A DNA stretch of 64,000 bases from JADKIH01 sp031367345 (GTDB lineage Bacteria > Bacteroidota > Bacteroidia > AKYH767-A > 2013-40CM-41-45). The translations under genes were made by a program, and so were the position numbers. The notes below the pieces were generated by a model, which worked only from the letters and a program-made list of their open reading frames with translations, ran no database searches and was not told the DNA's origin. The stretch covers positions 186,001-250,000 of the forward strand of contig JANLPR010000118.1 in NCBI GenBank assembly GCA_031367345.1. Direction: 5' to 3'. Numbering within the stretch: the first letter of the stretch is position 1; each line of letters begins with the position of its first letter. Below, piece after piece: positions 10,983 to 19,750 of the stretch.

Positions 10983-11627
10983 ATGAAAATCAGATTGATC
11001 GCCTTCCTTTTGGCCCTCTCCCCTATTCTATCGCTTGCACAGACAGATGCAAAAGCGCAAGAAATATTGAAAAATGTAAGCACAAAATTTAAATCTTTTA
11101 AATCGTATAAAGCAAATTTCACAATTGTAATAGAAAACAACAAAGATAAAACACGTGATGTCCAGAAAGGAATTATTTCCATTAAAGGAAATAAATACCG
11201 ACTTGAAATTGCAGGACAAGACGTGATCAGTGATGGAAAAACAAGATGGACATTTGTAAAGGATGCAAATGAAATTCAGATCGACAACCAAAAGGCTGAG
11301 GACAATTCTATTTCTCCTACCAATATTTTTACGATCTACGAAAAAGGTTGGCAGTCTAAATTGATAGGGGAATCAAAAGACAAATTAATAACCTATTCTC
11401 AGATCGAATTAATTCCGAGTGAAGGGAAGAATAAAAATGTGATTAAAATAAAACTTTCGATCAACAAAACTGACAAATCAATTTCTACAGCTAAACTACT
11501 GGATAAAAATGGTGGAACTCAAACAATTACTGTAGATAAAATAAGTCCGGATGGGGCTTCCGACGATAATATTTTTGTGTTTAACAAAACCAAATACCCA
11601 GGTGCAGAAGTAATTGATCTTCGCTAA
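10983..11627 (+). CDS. lolA: Outer-membrane lipoprotein carrier protein LolA-like
   Basis: This periplasmic chaperone is expected to carry lipoproteins from the inner to the outer membrane. It is 214 aa with a signal peptide (residues 1-20, ending SLAQ). The single half-barrel LolA fold is indicated by alternating strands and the pattern KSYKANFTI, KGIISIKGNKYRLEI, then DGKTRWTF, typical of Bacteroidota LolA. It sits just after ftsK, as in many bacteria. It is separately promoted and probably co-transcribed with the T9SS protein gene 47 bp downstream. Confidence 0.88.
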   Translation: MKIRLIAFLLALSPILSLAQTDAKAQEILKNVSTKFKSFKSYKANFTIVIENNKDKTRDVQKGIISIKGNKYRLEIAGQDVISDGKTRWTFVKDANEIQIDNQKAEDNSISPTNIFTIYEKGWQSKLIGESKDKLITYSQIELIPSEGKNKNVIKIKLSINKTDKSISTAKLLDKNGGTQTITVDKISPDGASDDNIFVFNKTKYPGAEVIDLR

Positions 11628-11674
11628 ACGATTAACCTTTTTACTATAAAACTAAAACCAAAATTCTGAAACCA

Positions 11675-12694
11675 ATGAAAAAAATCTACCTAATTTTAAT
11701 TGCCTTATTACCTTTCGTTGTAAAAGGGCAATCGCTAACAGTATCTGATCTTCCAAGTATTGGAACAGCATGGATACTCGGAAATGATTCGACATACACA
11801 CAAGCAATTCCTGCAGGGGGGACGAACCAAACTTGGAACTATAGTACATTACAAAATTTAGTAAATGACACATTAGGATTTTTCGATCCGGCAACAACAC
11901 CATTCAGTGGGTCTTTTTCAGGGTCAAATTTGGCTGGAGTAGATTTAGCAACATCAACCTACTCATATTTTACCGGTAATTCAACAGGATTATACATTGA
12001 TGGAATTGCAAACGCAACAAGTACTATTGCATACAATCCTCACAGACTTTATTTCCCGGTTCCTTTTTCCTATGGAAACACACGTTCAACTTATTCAAGA
12101 ATACAAGTTGATACAGTTTATTCTGGAAATAATGTGAGAGTAATAATTCGTGTAAACTCAACATTTGAAGCTGATGGAACAGGTAATTTGATTCTACCAT
12201 CGGGCACCTACAACAGCGTATTAAGAATTAAAGAGACCGCACTCGAATACGATTCAATTTTGGCAAACATTGGCGGCTTCTACGTTCCATTATCATCAAC
12301 TGTAAGTCAAACTACAGCTTTTAATTTTATGCACCCGGCCAATCCAATTGTTTTAATTATGACATTGGATGGTGATAGTTTAGGTCAAAACGCTTCAGCC
12401 AGTAGATATTATACAGGCGTTTCTATAAATGGAATTTCAACTACAGAAAAAGAAAAAGGTGTTTTGGCTTATCCCAATCCTTCAAACAATTTGATCAACT
12501 TAAATCTTTCAAATTTTGCGAGCGACCATTCCATTGAAATTTACGATGCAACAGGAAGATTAGTATCGACATTACAAGGAGAGGAAAATATAAATGGGCG
12601 AATCAATACAGATAGATTAGAAAACGGAAAATATTATTTTAATATAAAATCTGCTACCAGAATAGCTTCGGGGTCATTTATCGTCCAGCATTAA
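11675..12694 (+). CDS. T9SS type A sorting-domain secreted protein
   Basis: The protein is 339 aa with a signal peptide (MKKIYLILIALLPFVVKGQ), a body of unknown function rich in Ser, Thr, Asn and aromatic residues, and a C-terminal sorting domain. The domain begins around VLAYPNPSNNLINLNLS and continues with EIYDATGRLVSTL and LENGKYYFNI, the classic PNP, DxxGR and GxYxx pattern that directs export through the type IX system. The substrate-binding or catalytic role of the cargo part is not recognised. It is probably the last gene of the lolA unit. Confidence 0.85.
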   Translation: MKKIYLILIALLPFVVKGQSLTVSDLPSIGTAWILGNDSTYTQAIPAGGTNQTWNYSTLQNLVNDTLGFFDPATTPFSGSFSGSNLAGVDLATSTYSYFTGNSTGLYIDGIANATSTIAYNPHRLYFPVPFSYGNTRSTYSRIQVDTVYSGNNVRVIIRVNSTFEADGTGNLILPSGTYNSVLRIKETALEYDSILANIGGFYVPLSSTVSQTTAFNFMHPANPIVLIMTLDGDSLGQNASASRYYTGVSINGISTTEKEKGVLAYPNPSNNLINLNLSNFASDHSIEIYDATGRLVSTLQGEENINGRINTDRLENGKYYFNIKSATRIASGSFIVQH

Positions 12695-12710
12695 AATTAA
12701 AAATAATTAA

Positions 12711-12750
12711 AAATCCTGAACGATTGAAAAGTTGTTCAGGATTTTTTTTT
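12711..12750. terminator. Bidirectional intrinsic terminator (T9SS protein / rimO)
   Basis: A 10-bp stem AATCCTGAAC/GTTCAGGATT with a 12-nt loop is followed by nine T on the plus strand. The minus strand also has a T-rich tail, so it can serve the converging rimO gene. Confidence 0.88.
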
Positions 12751-12781
12751 GCTTTGAAGGGGAGCAAATATGTTTTAATTT

Positions 12782-14098
12782 TTATTTTACTTCAGACACA
12801 CCATACAAATCAAACTCTTCCGTTTCTGTAATCGTGATATTGGCAAAATCACCAATGCGAACATAATTTGAAGACGCTTCAATTAGCACTTCATTATCGA
12901 CTTCGGGAGAATCCGCTTCGGTTCTTCCAACAAAATAAGCTCCTTCTTTACGATCTATGAGTACTTTAAAAGTTTTACCAATTTTACTATTATTGATATC
13001 AGAAGAAATTGTTTGTTGAATCGACATGATTTCAGCACATCGTTCCTTTTTAATTTCGTCAGACACGTTGTCTATCAATTTATAAGCATGTGTATTTTCT
13101 TCATGCGAATATGTAAAAATACCAAGTCGATCAAATTTAGTTTCCTCAACCCACTCTTTCATTTCCAAAAAATCATCATCCGTTTCGCCGGGATATCCAC
13201 CTATAAGAGTTGTTCTAAGTGTGAGATTAGGTACACGAGATCTAATTTCTTTGATTAGTTCATTCGTTCTATTTTTAGTGGTACCACGTCGCATACTCTT
13301 AAGCATATTATCAGAAATATGTTGGAGAGGCATGTCTAAATATTTACAAATATTCTCTCGCTCATTCATTACATCTAAAATATCCATCGGGAATCCGGAA
13401 GGAAAAGCATAGTGAAGGCGAATCCATTCAATACCTTTCACATCCGAAAGGTGTTTAAGTAGTTCAGAAAGATTTCGTTTTTTGTAAATATCGAGTCCGT
13501 AGTAAGTAAGATCTTGAGCTATCAAAATCAATTCCTTCACACCTTTTGCTGCAAGCGACTTGGTTTGGTTCACGAGATCTTCAATAGGTGTACTTAGATG
13601 GATTCCTCTCATAAGAGGAATAGCACAAAAGGAACAAGGGCGATCGCATCCCTCAGAAATTTTTAAGTATGCAAAATGTTTAGGAGTAGTAAGCAGCCTT
13701 TCACCAATTAGCTCATGTTTGTAATCAGCTCCGAGCGACTTTAACAATAGAGGTAGGTCTCTGGTTCCAAAAAAGTCATCAACATTCGGAATCTCCTTTG
13801 AGAGTTCCGGTTTATATCTTTCGCTTAAGCAACCGGTAACGATTAGCTTATCAATTTTACCTTCTTTTTTTGCTTGAGCAAATTCAAGGATGGTATCGAT
13901 ACTTTCTTGTTTAGCATTATCAATAAAACCACAGGTATTGATGATCACGATGCCACTATCATTGTCGGTAGACTCATGAACGACATCAAATTTATTTGCA
14001 CGTAATTGTCCCATAATAACTTCGCTGTCAAAAATATTTTTGGAGCAGCCAAGAGTGACAACATTTACTTTATTCTTTTTGAATGATTTCGTTCTCAT
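12782..14098 (-). CDS. rimO: Ribosomal protein S12 methylthiotransferase RimO
   Basis: RimO is a radical-SAM enzyme that methylthiolates Asp89 of ribosomal protein S12. This 438-aa protein has an N-terminal UPF0004 domain with three cluster-binding cysteines (VTLGCSKN, NTCGFID, VTGCLSERY). The radical SAM motif CDRPCSFC lies near residue 150, and a C-terminal TRAM domain ends the protein. The CSKN and FIDNAKQES wording is RimO-type rather than MiaB-type. It starts 16 bp after ftsY on the same strand. Confidence 0.95.
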   Translation of the reverse strand: MRTKSFKKNKVNVVTLGCSKNIFDSEVIMGQLRANKFDVVHESTDNDSGIVIINTCGFIDNAKQESIDTILEFAQAKKEGKIDKLIVTGCLSERYKPELSKEIPNVDDFFGTRDLPLLLKSLGADYKHELIGERLLTTPKHFAYLKISEGCDRPCSFCAIPLMRGIHLSTPIEDLVNQTKSLAAKGVKELILIAQDLTYYGLDIYKKRNLSELLKHLSDVKGIEWIRLHYAFPSGFPMDILDVMNERENICKYLDMPLQHISDNMLKSMRRGTTKNRTNELIKEIRSRVPNLTLRTTLIGGYPGETDDDFLEMKEWVEETKFDRLGIFTYSHEENTHAYKLIDNVSDEIKKERCAEIMSIQQTISSDINNSKIGKTFKVLIDRKEGAYFVGRTEADSPEVDNEVLIEASSNYVRIGDFANITITETEEFDLYGVSEVK

Positions 14099-14114
14099 TG
14101 ATCAAATACTAGAA

Positions 14115-15071
14115 TTATACTTCGCTGAATAAAGAGTCAACGAATTCACTTTTATTAAACACCTGAAGGTCTTCCATTTTCTCACCGACACCAATATATT
14201 TCACGGGAATTTTAAATTCATCAGAAATACCAATGACAACACCACCTTTTGCGGTACCATCAAGTTTTGTAAGTGCTAAAGCATTTACTTCTGTAGCCAA
14301 CGTAAACTGACGAGCTTGTTCAATCGCATTTTGGCCGGTACTAGCATCGAGTACAAGTAGGATTTGATGAGGGGCGTCAGGAATAACCTTTTGCACTACT
14401 CGTTTTATTTTTGTGAGTTCATTCATTAGATTCACTTTGTTGTGAAGACGACCTGCAGTATCGATAATTAGAACATCAGCATTTTGAGCTACAGCAGACT
14501 GAACAGAATCGAATGCAACAGAAGCAGGGTCAGAACCCATAGGCTGCTTAACGATGGGAACATCTACACGTTTGCTCCAAATATCTAGTTGGTCAACGGC
14601 AGCGGCTCTGAAAGTATCGGCAGCACCGAGAATTACTTTCTTACCTGATTTTTTAAATTGATAGGCAAGTTTACCAATGGTTGTTGTTTTACCAACACCA
14701 TTGACGCCAACAACTAAAATAACATAAGGTTTCTTTCCTTCAGGTAAAGAAAAGTCTACCAAAGGCTCTGAATTATTTTCGTTAAGTAGGAATGCAATTT
14801 CAGCTTTCAGTATTTTATTAAGCTCGTCAGTGCCAATATATTTATCTTTAGAAACGCGTTCTTCTAATCGCTTAATAATTTTTAGGGTAGTATTAACACC
14901 AACATCAGAAGAAACTAAAATCTCTTCCAAACTATCGAGAACATCGGCATCGACAGTTGATTTACCAACTACTGCTTTAGCGATACGAGAGAACAAATTT
15001 GTTTTTGTTTTCTCTAGTCCTTTGTCTAAGCTTTCTTTTTTCTCTTTAGAAAAGATGCTGAAAATTCCCAT
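14115..15071 (-). CDS. ftsY: Signal recognition particle receptor FtsY
   Basis: FtsY is the SRP receptor GTPase that docks ribosomes translating membrane proteins. The protein is 318 aa with a short basic N-terminal region instead of a long acidic A domain, then the NG domain. Visible motifs are G1 GVNGVGKTTTIGKLA (about residue 125), DTFRAAAVDQL, G3 DTAGRL, and G4 TKLDGTAKGG. It lies between DUF4295 and rimO, an arrangement I recall as common in Bacteroidota. A terminator-like hairpin lies directly upstream. Confidence 0.96.
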   Translation of the reverse strand: MGIFSIFSKEKKESLDKGLEKTKTNLFSRIAKAVVGKSTVDADVLDSLEEILVSSDVGVNTTLKIIKRLEERVSKDKYIGTDELNKILKAEIAFLLNENNSEPLVDFSLPEGKKPYVILVVGVNGVGKTTTIGKLAYQFKKSGKKVILGAADTFRAAAVDQLDIWSKRVDVPIVKQPMGSDPASVAFDSVQSAVAQNADVLIIDTAGRLHNKVNLMNELTKIKRVVQKVIPDAPHQILLVLDASTGQNAIEQARQFTLATEVNALALTKLDGTAKGGVVIGISDEFKIPVKYIGVGEKMEDLQVFNKSEFVDSLFSEV

Positions 15072-15100
15072 GTGATTTAATTGGAATAAAATTTCAATTT

Positions 15101-15133
15101 AAAAAAAAAGCTTCTCTCAGAGTGAAAGAAGCT
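15101..15133 (-). terminator. Intrinsic terminator or attenuator between DUF4295 and ftsY
   Basis: Read on the minus strand, a 10-bp stem with one mismatch (GCTTCTTTCA against TGAGAGAAGC) is followed by nine T, 23 bases after the DUF4295 stop and about 30 bases before ftsY. It should end or reduce transcription from rpmG before ftsY. Confidence 0.78.
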
Positions 15134-15155
15134 CAACTTATACCTTTAAATAAGA

Positions 15156-15311
15156 TTAATTATTTTTCAGGAAATCTTTGATGTGATCGTTATGAACTAT
15201 TTCCTCTTTGAACTGGTAAGAACCGGTCTCAGGATTTTTAATCATTTTTATCACTTTAGAGAATTCTTTCCCTTTTCCGCTTTTTAGTGTTGCGACAACT
15301 TTCTTAGCCAT
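15156..15311 (-). CDS. Small DUF4295 family protein
   Basis: This 51-aa basic protein (MAKKVVATLKSGKGKEFSKV...) is preserved next to L33 in many Bacteroidota, a genomic association from memory. By its size, charge and neighbours it is likely ribosome-associated, but no function is proven. The ATG at 15311 and TAA at 15156 were read directly. The gap to rpmG is 30 bp. Confidence 0.88.
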   Translation of the reverse strand: MAKKVVATLKSGKGKEFSKVIKMIKNPETGSYQFKEEIVHNDHIKDFLKNN

Positions 15312-15341
15312 GGCTTATTTCTTTCGAATATTAATTATCAA

Positions 15342-15524
15342 TTATTTAATTTCTTTGTGTACTGTCATTTTCTTTAGAATCGGATTGTATTTCTTCATCT
15401 CAAGACGCTCAGTTGTATTTTTTTTATTTTTCGTAGTGATGTAACGAGACATACCGGCTACTCCGCTAGTTTTGTGTTCCGTACATTCAAGAATCACTTG
15501 GATTCTATTTCCTTTTTTTGCCAT
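15342..15524 (-). CDS. rpmG: 50S ribosomal protein L33
   Basis: L33 sits near the E site of the large subunit. The 60-aa sequence [18 protein letters not shown] ... [34 protein letters not shown] is typical. Only one Cys is present (ILECTEHK), so it belongs to the zinc-free type. It has its own promoter match, because pepP and a terminator separate it from rpmB. Confidence 0.96.
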   Translation of the reverse strand: MAKKGNRIQVILECTEHKTSGVAGMSRYITTKNKKNTTERLEMKKYNPILKKMTVHKEIK

Positions 15525-15548
15525 GACTATTCAATTTTTATTTCGTAA

Positions 15549-15576
15549 CCCATTAGGCCACGGGGTATTTAATGGG
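15549..15576. promoter_or_regulatory. Inverted repeat overlapping the predicted rpmG start of transcription
   Basis: Perfect 7-bp arms CCCATTA (15549-15555) and TAATGGG (15570-15576) flank 14 bases. The repeat spans the start site predicted from the -7 element just upstream, so it could be an operator. Function is inferred only. Confidence 0.35.
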
Positions 15577-15579
15577 CTG

Positions 15580-15587
15580 CAAATATA
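15580..15587 (-). promoter_or_regulatory. Putative promoter of rpmG-DUF4295(-ftsY-rimO)
   Basis: Minus-strand TATATTTG matches TAnnTTTG exactly and lies about 55 bases before the rpmG ATG. The region about 19 nt upstream is T-rich but has no clean TTTG. Confidence 0.5.
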
Positions 15588-15643
15588 GACAATATTCTAA
15601 AAGAAAAAAGGATTTGAATCGAAAATTAGTATGTTTTCACAAT

Positions 15644-17050
15644 TTATTTGTTGATAAAGCTATTTTTCGATGTCAGTTTTTCAATTTCATCAATATTACG
15701 GGGTGCCAATTCCGATAAATTGATTGGTCCTGTAGGCCGAATGAGAATATCGTCTTCAATTCTGACGCCAATATTCCACCATTTTTTATCACAATCGCTG
15801 TTTTCAGGAATATAAATTCCGGGTTCTACGGTAATTACATTTCCATTTGATAGAGGGCCATAATTTCCGGGATCATGAACATCTAAACCTAGATAATGGG
15901 AAGTACTGTGCATAAAGTATGTTTTGTAGTCATTCGGATCTTTAATGATACCTAATTGAACAAGACCATTGGAAATTATTTTTACAGCGGCTTCATGAGG
16001 AGCTTTGAATTGATTTCCGACTTGACATTCATTGATAGCAGTGTTTTGCGCTTTCAAAACCAGTTCGTAAATCAATTTTTGTTCGTTAGAAAACTTTCCA
16101 CTTATGGGAATAGTTCTGGTAACATCTGCTGAGTACCCATGGTATTCAGCACCCATATCTAAAAGTACTAAATCTCCTTTCGCAAACGGACGTCTATTGG
16201 ATGTGTAATGCAAAATGCACGAATTCTCACTGCTTCCACAAATGCTGGAATACCCTAACATTTCAGCGCCTAATTTTTTAAATACGTATTCACCTTCCGC
16301 TTGTATTTGGTATTCTGAAGACGAGAGTTGAACTTTTTTCATCATTTCGCGGAACCCTTCGCAAGTAATATTTACACTTTTTGCAATTAACTTCAGTTCT
16401 TCCTGAGTCTTTATTTCTCTTAATGATGCAAGTATTTTTTTCAATTTAAAATCATCAAAAGAAACGCCGGTTTTTGATATGATTTGTTGAAAGTGATTAT
16501 CAATTTCAAATAAGTCGGCAGAATTTTTTTTATCGTCTTCAATCCCTTTAAAATGTTGTAATGATAAGACTAAGGAGTTGGTATCAGAAAAAAGTACTGT
16601 TTCATTAATAAAATCTTCCGTAAGAAAAATGCTACTCACGCTACTGATAAAAGCTGCGTCTTGTATACCGGCTTTTCTTCCTGTCCAAATTTCTTTTTTT
16701 TCATCTCTATCACTAATAAAAAGAATTTCATTAGTCATCACATTTCGGAATAAAATTTTATTTTTTAAAATGACAATTACAGCATTTGGTTCGCGAAAAC
16801 CAGTTAGATAATAAAAATTGGGATCTTGATGATAGTCATAATCAACATCGTTTGCTCTATTTTTAATTGGATTCGAAAAAAGAACCGCGATTGCATTTTC
16901 AGGAAGTTTCTCGCGTAAAAGCTCACGACGTTCTTTGAAAAAACTACCCGGCAAGAGGTCGGCATCATAACCGTAATTATTATTATTCTGTGCAGTAGCT
17001 AATACGCCTTGAATAAGAAACAGAAAAGAAATGAAGAGATTTTTTTTCAT
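15644..17050 (-). CDS. Secreted Xaa-Pro aminopeptidase (M24B)
   Basis: This metallopeptidase removes N-terminal residues preceding proline. From the ATG at 17050 the 468-aa product begins MKKNLFISFLFLIQGVLATAQ, a clear signal peptide, so it acts in the periplasm or outside. A TTG start at 17065 would only lengthen the signal. The N-terminal AMP_N domain is followed by the pita-bread domain with the five expected metal ligands: the two Asp of DMGAEYHGYSADVTRT, His of HSTSHYLGLDVHD, Glu of TVEPGIYI and Glu of GVRIEDDIL. It sits between rpmB and rpmG on the same strand, an unusual place. No promoter was recognised for it. Confidence 0.92.
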   Translation of the reverse strand: MKKNLFISFLFLIQGVLATAQNNNNYGYDADLLPGSFFKERRELLREKLPENAIAVLFSNPIKNRANDVDYDYHQDPNFYYLTGFREPNAVIVILKNKILFRNVMTNEILFISDRDEKKEIWTGRKAGIQDAAFISSVSSIFLTEDFINETVLFSDTNSLVLSLQHFKGIEDDKKNSADLFEIDNHFQQIISKTGVSFDDFKLKKILASLREIKTQEELKLIAKSVNITCEGFREMMKKVQLSSSEYQIQAEGEYVFKKLGAEMLGYSSICGSSENSCILHYTSNRRPFAKGDLVLLDMGAEYHGYSADVTRTIPISGKFSNEQKLIYELVLKAQNTAINECQVGNQFKAPHEAAVKIISNGLVQLGIIKDPNDYKTYFMHSTSHYLGLDVHDPGNYGPLSNGNVITVEPGIYIPENSDCDKKWWNIGVRIEDDILIRPTGPINLSELAPRNIDEIEKLTSKNSFINK

Positions 17051-17081
17051 AGTATAAAGTAACAAATCATTCTTTTACTCA

Positions 17082-17109
17082 CAAAAAAAAAGCCGGTATA
17101 TACCGGCTA
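17082..17109 (-). terminator. Intrinsic terminator after rpmB
   Basis: The perfect 18-base palindrome AGCCGGTATATACCGGCT (17091-17108) is followed on the minus strand by a run of eight or nine T, 24 bases after the rpmB stop. It should insulate pepP and rpmG from rpmB transcription. Confidence 0.9.
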
Positions 17110-17132
17110 ATAATCTTTTATATCTGAATAGA

Positions 17133-17366
17133 TCAAATTGTTCCTTTACGAATTGCTTTTTCGATAGCTGAGCTGATACCCAATTTATCGATTGTGCGAA
17201 TTGCTGAAGTAGAAACTTTCAAAGTAATCCACTCCCCTAATTCAGGAACATAGAATTTCTTGATTTGTAAATTCGGGTTGAATTTACGTTTCGTTTTTTT
17301 ATTCGAGAAGGAAACAGAATTTCCTTTCATCGCCTTTTTTCCTGTTAAATCACAAATACGTGCCAT
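17133..17366 (-). CDS. rpmB: 50S ribosomal protein L28
   Basis: The 77-aa product MARICDLTGKKAMKGNSVSF ... is a typical L28, with the RKFNPNLQ segment and the C-terminal STSAIRTIDKLG helix. The ATG at 17366 is chosen over a TTG two codons upstream because L28 proteins start M(S/A)R. A strong promoter match and its own terminator make it a one-gene unit. Confidence 0.96.
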   Translation of the reverse strand: MARICDLTGKKAMKGNSVSFSNKKTKRKFNPNLQIKKFYVPELGEWITLKVSTSAIRTIDKLGISSAIEKAIRKGTI

Positions 17367-17389
17367 TGTCAATCAATTTTTAAGAGGCG

Positions 17390-17419
17390 CAAAGATATAC
17401 TTTTTTCTAAACGAACAAC
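17390..17419 (-). promoter_or_regulatory. Promoter of rpmB
   Basis: On the minus strand GTTG, 18 nt, then TATCTTTG (17397-17390) fits the Bacteroidota vegetative promoter. The predicted leader is about 17 nt. It lies in the 88-bp gap between cinA and rpmB. Confidence 0.62.
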
Positions 17420-17454
17420 ACTTTAATAATGATATTTGAACAAATAATTGTTCA

Positions 17455-18699
17455 TTATTCAGAAATAAGCAACTTTCTGAGTCCATTTAAAGCATGGAGA
17501 GCTGTTTCAGTAATGATTCTGATACGATTAGAGCCTAATTGTACCTTCCAGGAAACAGTTGTTTTTGGCGTTGCAATAGCAATCCAAACAGTGCCTACCG
17601 GTTTTTCTGCAGAACCGCCGGTGGGGCCGGCAATACCCGAAGTAGCGATGCAATAATCTGAGTGCAAAGCAATTCTTCCATTTCTAGCCATAGATTCAAC
17701 AACTAATTCACTTACTGCTCCGTGTTTTGCAATCAAGTCAGCAGTTACTTTTAAGAGTGTTATTTTTAAGTCATTTGAATACGGCACAATGGACCCCCTA
17801 TAATATTCTGAACTACCAGCAATGCTAGTAATTTTATGTGCAATGTATCCTCCGGTACAACTTTCAACAGTGGCAAGAGTTGCAGTTTTAGATTTGAGTA
17901 ATTGTCCAACCAAGTTTTCTAACGATTCATCTTCTTCTCCAAAAATGAATTCTCCTATAATTTTTTTCAGCAACAGTATTTGAATGTCTACATCATTTGC
18001 AAGAGCAGCTTTATTAGTGCCAAATGCTGAGAGCCGAAGTCGAACAATACCTGCGGCAGGCAAGTAAGCGAGTTTAAGATGGGTAGGAAGCGCTAGTTCC
18101 CAATCTTCGATCATAGCTGATAAAAAAGACTCCCCTACTCCTTGTGTCAGCACAGTCCGATGTAGAATAGATGGCAGTTTCGAATTGGCAATTAATCTTG
18201 GAATAACTTCATTTTCCATAAGTCCTTTCATTTCGTTAGGCACACCTGGCATCGAAACCAATATTTTGTTTTCGAAATCGAACCACATTCCCGGCGCTGT
18301 TCCATTTTGATTTACAAGAGGCAAACAGTTTTCGGGGACCATCGCTTGTTGTTTATTTATTTCCGTGATCTCTCGGCCACGCGATCGAAAAATTTCTGAA
18401 ATAATAGCAAAGCTCGGTTGATGAAATATTAATTTGGAGTCAAAATATTCACATAATGTTTTTTTTGTAACATCGTCCTTCGTTGGTCCAAGTCCACCGG
18501 TTATTAAAATAAGATCGACCCTTTTTTTGGCTTCCGAAATAGCAGTTAAAATATGCTCACGATCGTCGCTAATAGAAGTAATTTGCTTTACCTTGACACC
18601 AATTTGATTTAATCGTTGGCCTAACCAAGCGCTATTAGTATCAACTACTTGTCCAATTAGTAATTCATCACCAATAGTGATGATTTCAGCTAAAACCAT
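17455..18699 (-). CDS. cinA: CinA family nicotinamide-nucleotide amidohydrolase / competence-damage protein
   Basis: This two-domain CinA is 414 aa. The N-terminal MoCF-like domain (IITIGDELLIGQVVDTNSAWL; later ILITGGLGPTKDD) is associated with ADP-ribose pyrophosphatase activity. The C-terminal domain (ATVESCTGGYIAHKIT near residue 276, then GIAGPTGGSAEKPVGTVWIA) deamidates nicotinamide mononucleotide in pyridine-nucleotide salvage. It lies upstream of rpmB on the same strand. A 7-bp inverted repeat right after its stop (TGAACAA/TTGTTCA) lacks a T run. Confidence 0.94.
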   Translation of the reverse strand: MVLAEIITIGDELLIGQVVDTNSAWLGQRLNQIGVKVKQITSISDDREHILTAISEAKKRVDLILITGGLGPTKDDVTKKTLCEYFDSKLIFHQPSFAIISEIFRSRGREITEINKQQAMVPENCLPLVNQNGTAPGMWFDFENKILVSMPGVPNEMKGLMENEVIPRLIANSKLPSILHRTVLTQGVGESFLSAMIEDWELALPTHLKLAYLPAAGIVRLRLSAFGTNKAALANDVDIQILLLKKIIGEFIFGEEDESLENLVGQLLKSKTATLATVESCTGGYIAHKITSIAGSSEYYRGSIVPYSNDLKITLLKVTADLIAKHGAVSELVVESMARNGRIALHSDYCIATSGIAGPTGGSAEKPVGTVWIAIATPKTTVSWKVQLGSNRIRIITETALHALNGLRKLLISE

Positions 18700-18800
18700 T
18701 AGAAATTTATTTATTTTGTAAAGATAATATGTTTAATGTTGAGAAGTGATTATTAAGCCATTTAAAATATCCTCGATAGTTGTTCGTCTAATGATTCAGT

Positions 18801-19403
18801 ATGCAACAACTGAGGAATACCGCTATTGAAATGACTAAGGACCAAAACGACACAATTGGAGAAGTCATTCAAGACTATGGAAAACGACTTTTTTCATTTA
18901 TCCGAAATCGAGTAAGAGAACCTGAAGAGGCGGAAGATATTTTCCAAGATGTGATGATTGAATTGACACAATCGTATCGGATGATGCAACCGATTGAAAA
19001 AGTGGCGGCATGGCTTTATCGCGTAGCACGAAATAAGATAACAGACAAATACAGAAAGAAGCGGACCTTTTCATTAGAAGACCAACAATCATTTAGGGGA
19101 AATGACGATGGAGAACAGCTTTACCTACAAGATCTTTTAAGGAGCAATTCAGAGAGTCCGGATAGCAAATTTGACAAAACTCTTATTTACAATGCAATTG
19201 AATTAGCTTTAGATGAATTACCTACAGAACAACGAGAGGTTTTTATTCAACATGAGTTAGAAGGAAAGAGTTTTAAGCAAATTGCGGAAGATACCGGCAT
19301 ATCAATCAATACACTTTTATCGAGAAAAAGGTATGCAATTTTAGCACTGAGGAAAAATCTGCAAGAGCTGTATAACGAATTAATGGAAGGAAATAATTAT
19401 TAA
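18801..19403 (+). CDS. RNA polymerase sigma factor, ECF-type
   Basis: This 200-aa sigma-70 family member has only regions 2 and 4. Region 2 is EEAEDIFQDVMIELTQSYRMM followed by VAAWLYRVARNKITDKYRKKR. Region 4 is LPTEQREVFIQHELEGKSFKQIAEDTGISINTLLSRKRYAI, a helix-turn-helix. The start is ATG 18801, though ATG 18831 (MTKDQND) is also possible. It is divergent from cinA and 11 bp upstream of a small membrane protein gene, which probably belongs to the same regulatory unit. No classic zinc-binding anti-sigma gene is adjacent. Confidence 0.92.
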   Translation: MQQLRNTAIEMTKDQNDTIGEVIQDYGKRLFSFIRNRVREPEEAEDIFQDVMIELTQSYRMMQPIEKVAAWLYRVARNKITDKYRKKRTFSLEDQQSFRGNDDGEQLYLQDLLRSNSESPDSKFDKTLIYNAIELALDELPTEQREVFIQHELEGKSFKQIAEDTGISINTLLSRKRYAILALRKNLQELYNELMEGNNY

Positions 19404-19414
19404 GAACAAGAACG

Positions 19415-19750
19415 ATGAAAAAAATTAGAATAATAAAAATGGGAGTTTTTGCAATAATGGCGTTGGCTGCCATTGGTGCACTGGTGATGTGGCTTTGGAA
19501 TTGGTTAGTGCCTTCGCTATTTTCAGGACCGGTAATTTCATATATTCAAGCGTTAGGCTTGTTGTTACTTTCAAGGATTTTACTTCGTGGATTTGGACAT
19601 GGGCATCAGGGGATGTGTGGAGGATCTAAATTTGGACAAATGAAAGAAAAGTGGAATACAATGAGTCCGGAAGAAAGAGAAAAGCTGCGAGATCTATGGA
19701 AAAAACGTTGTAGAACCTTCGAAGATTGTGGCCCTGATGAAAAAGAATAG
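19415..19750 (+). CDS. Small membrane protein linked to the sigma factor
   Basis: The protein is 111 aa with two hydrophobic segments (about residues 8-35 and 40-58). A short glycine/histidine/cysteine-rich stretch follows (GHGHQGMCGG). The C-terminal helix MSPEEREKLRDLWKKRCRTF resembles the LTxxQ-like helices of Spy/CpxP-type periplasmic proteins and of small proteins seen beside Bacteroidota ECF genes. That resemblance is my reading, not a proven homology. Function is unknown; a role in sensing or anti-sigma control is inferred only from the 11-bp spacing to the sigma gene. Confidence 0.8.
   Translation: MKKIRIIKMGVFAIMALAAIGALVMWLWNWLVPSLFSGPVISYIQALGLLLLSRILLRGFGHGHQGMCGGSKFGQMKEKWNTMSPEEREKLRDLWKKRCRTFEDCGPDEKE

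Noticed and set aside
17437..17454. Inverted repeat TGAACAA/TTGTTCA right after cinA
   Set aside because: Only 7 bp and no T run on the minus strand, so not called as a terminator.
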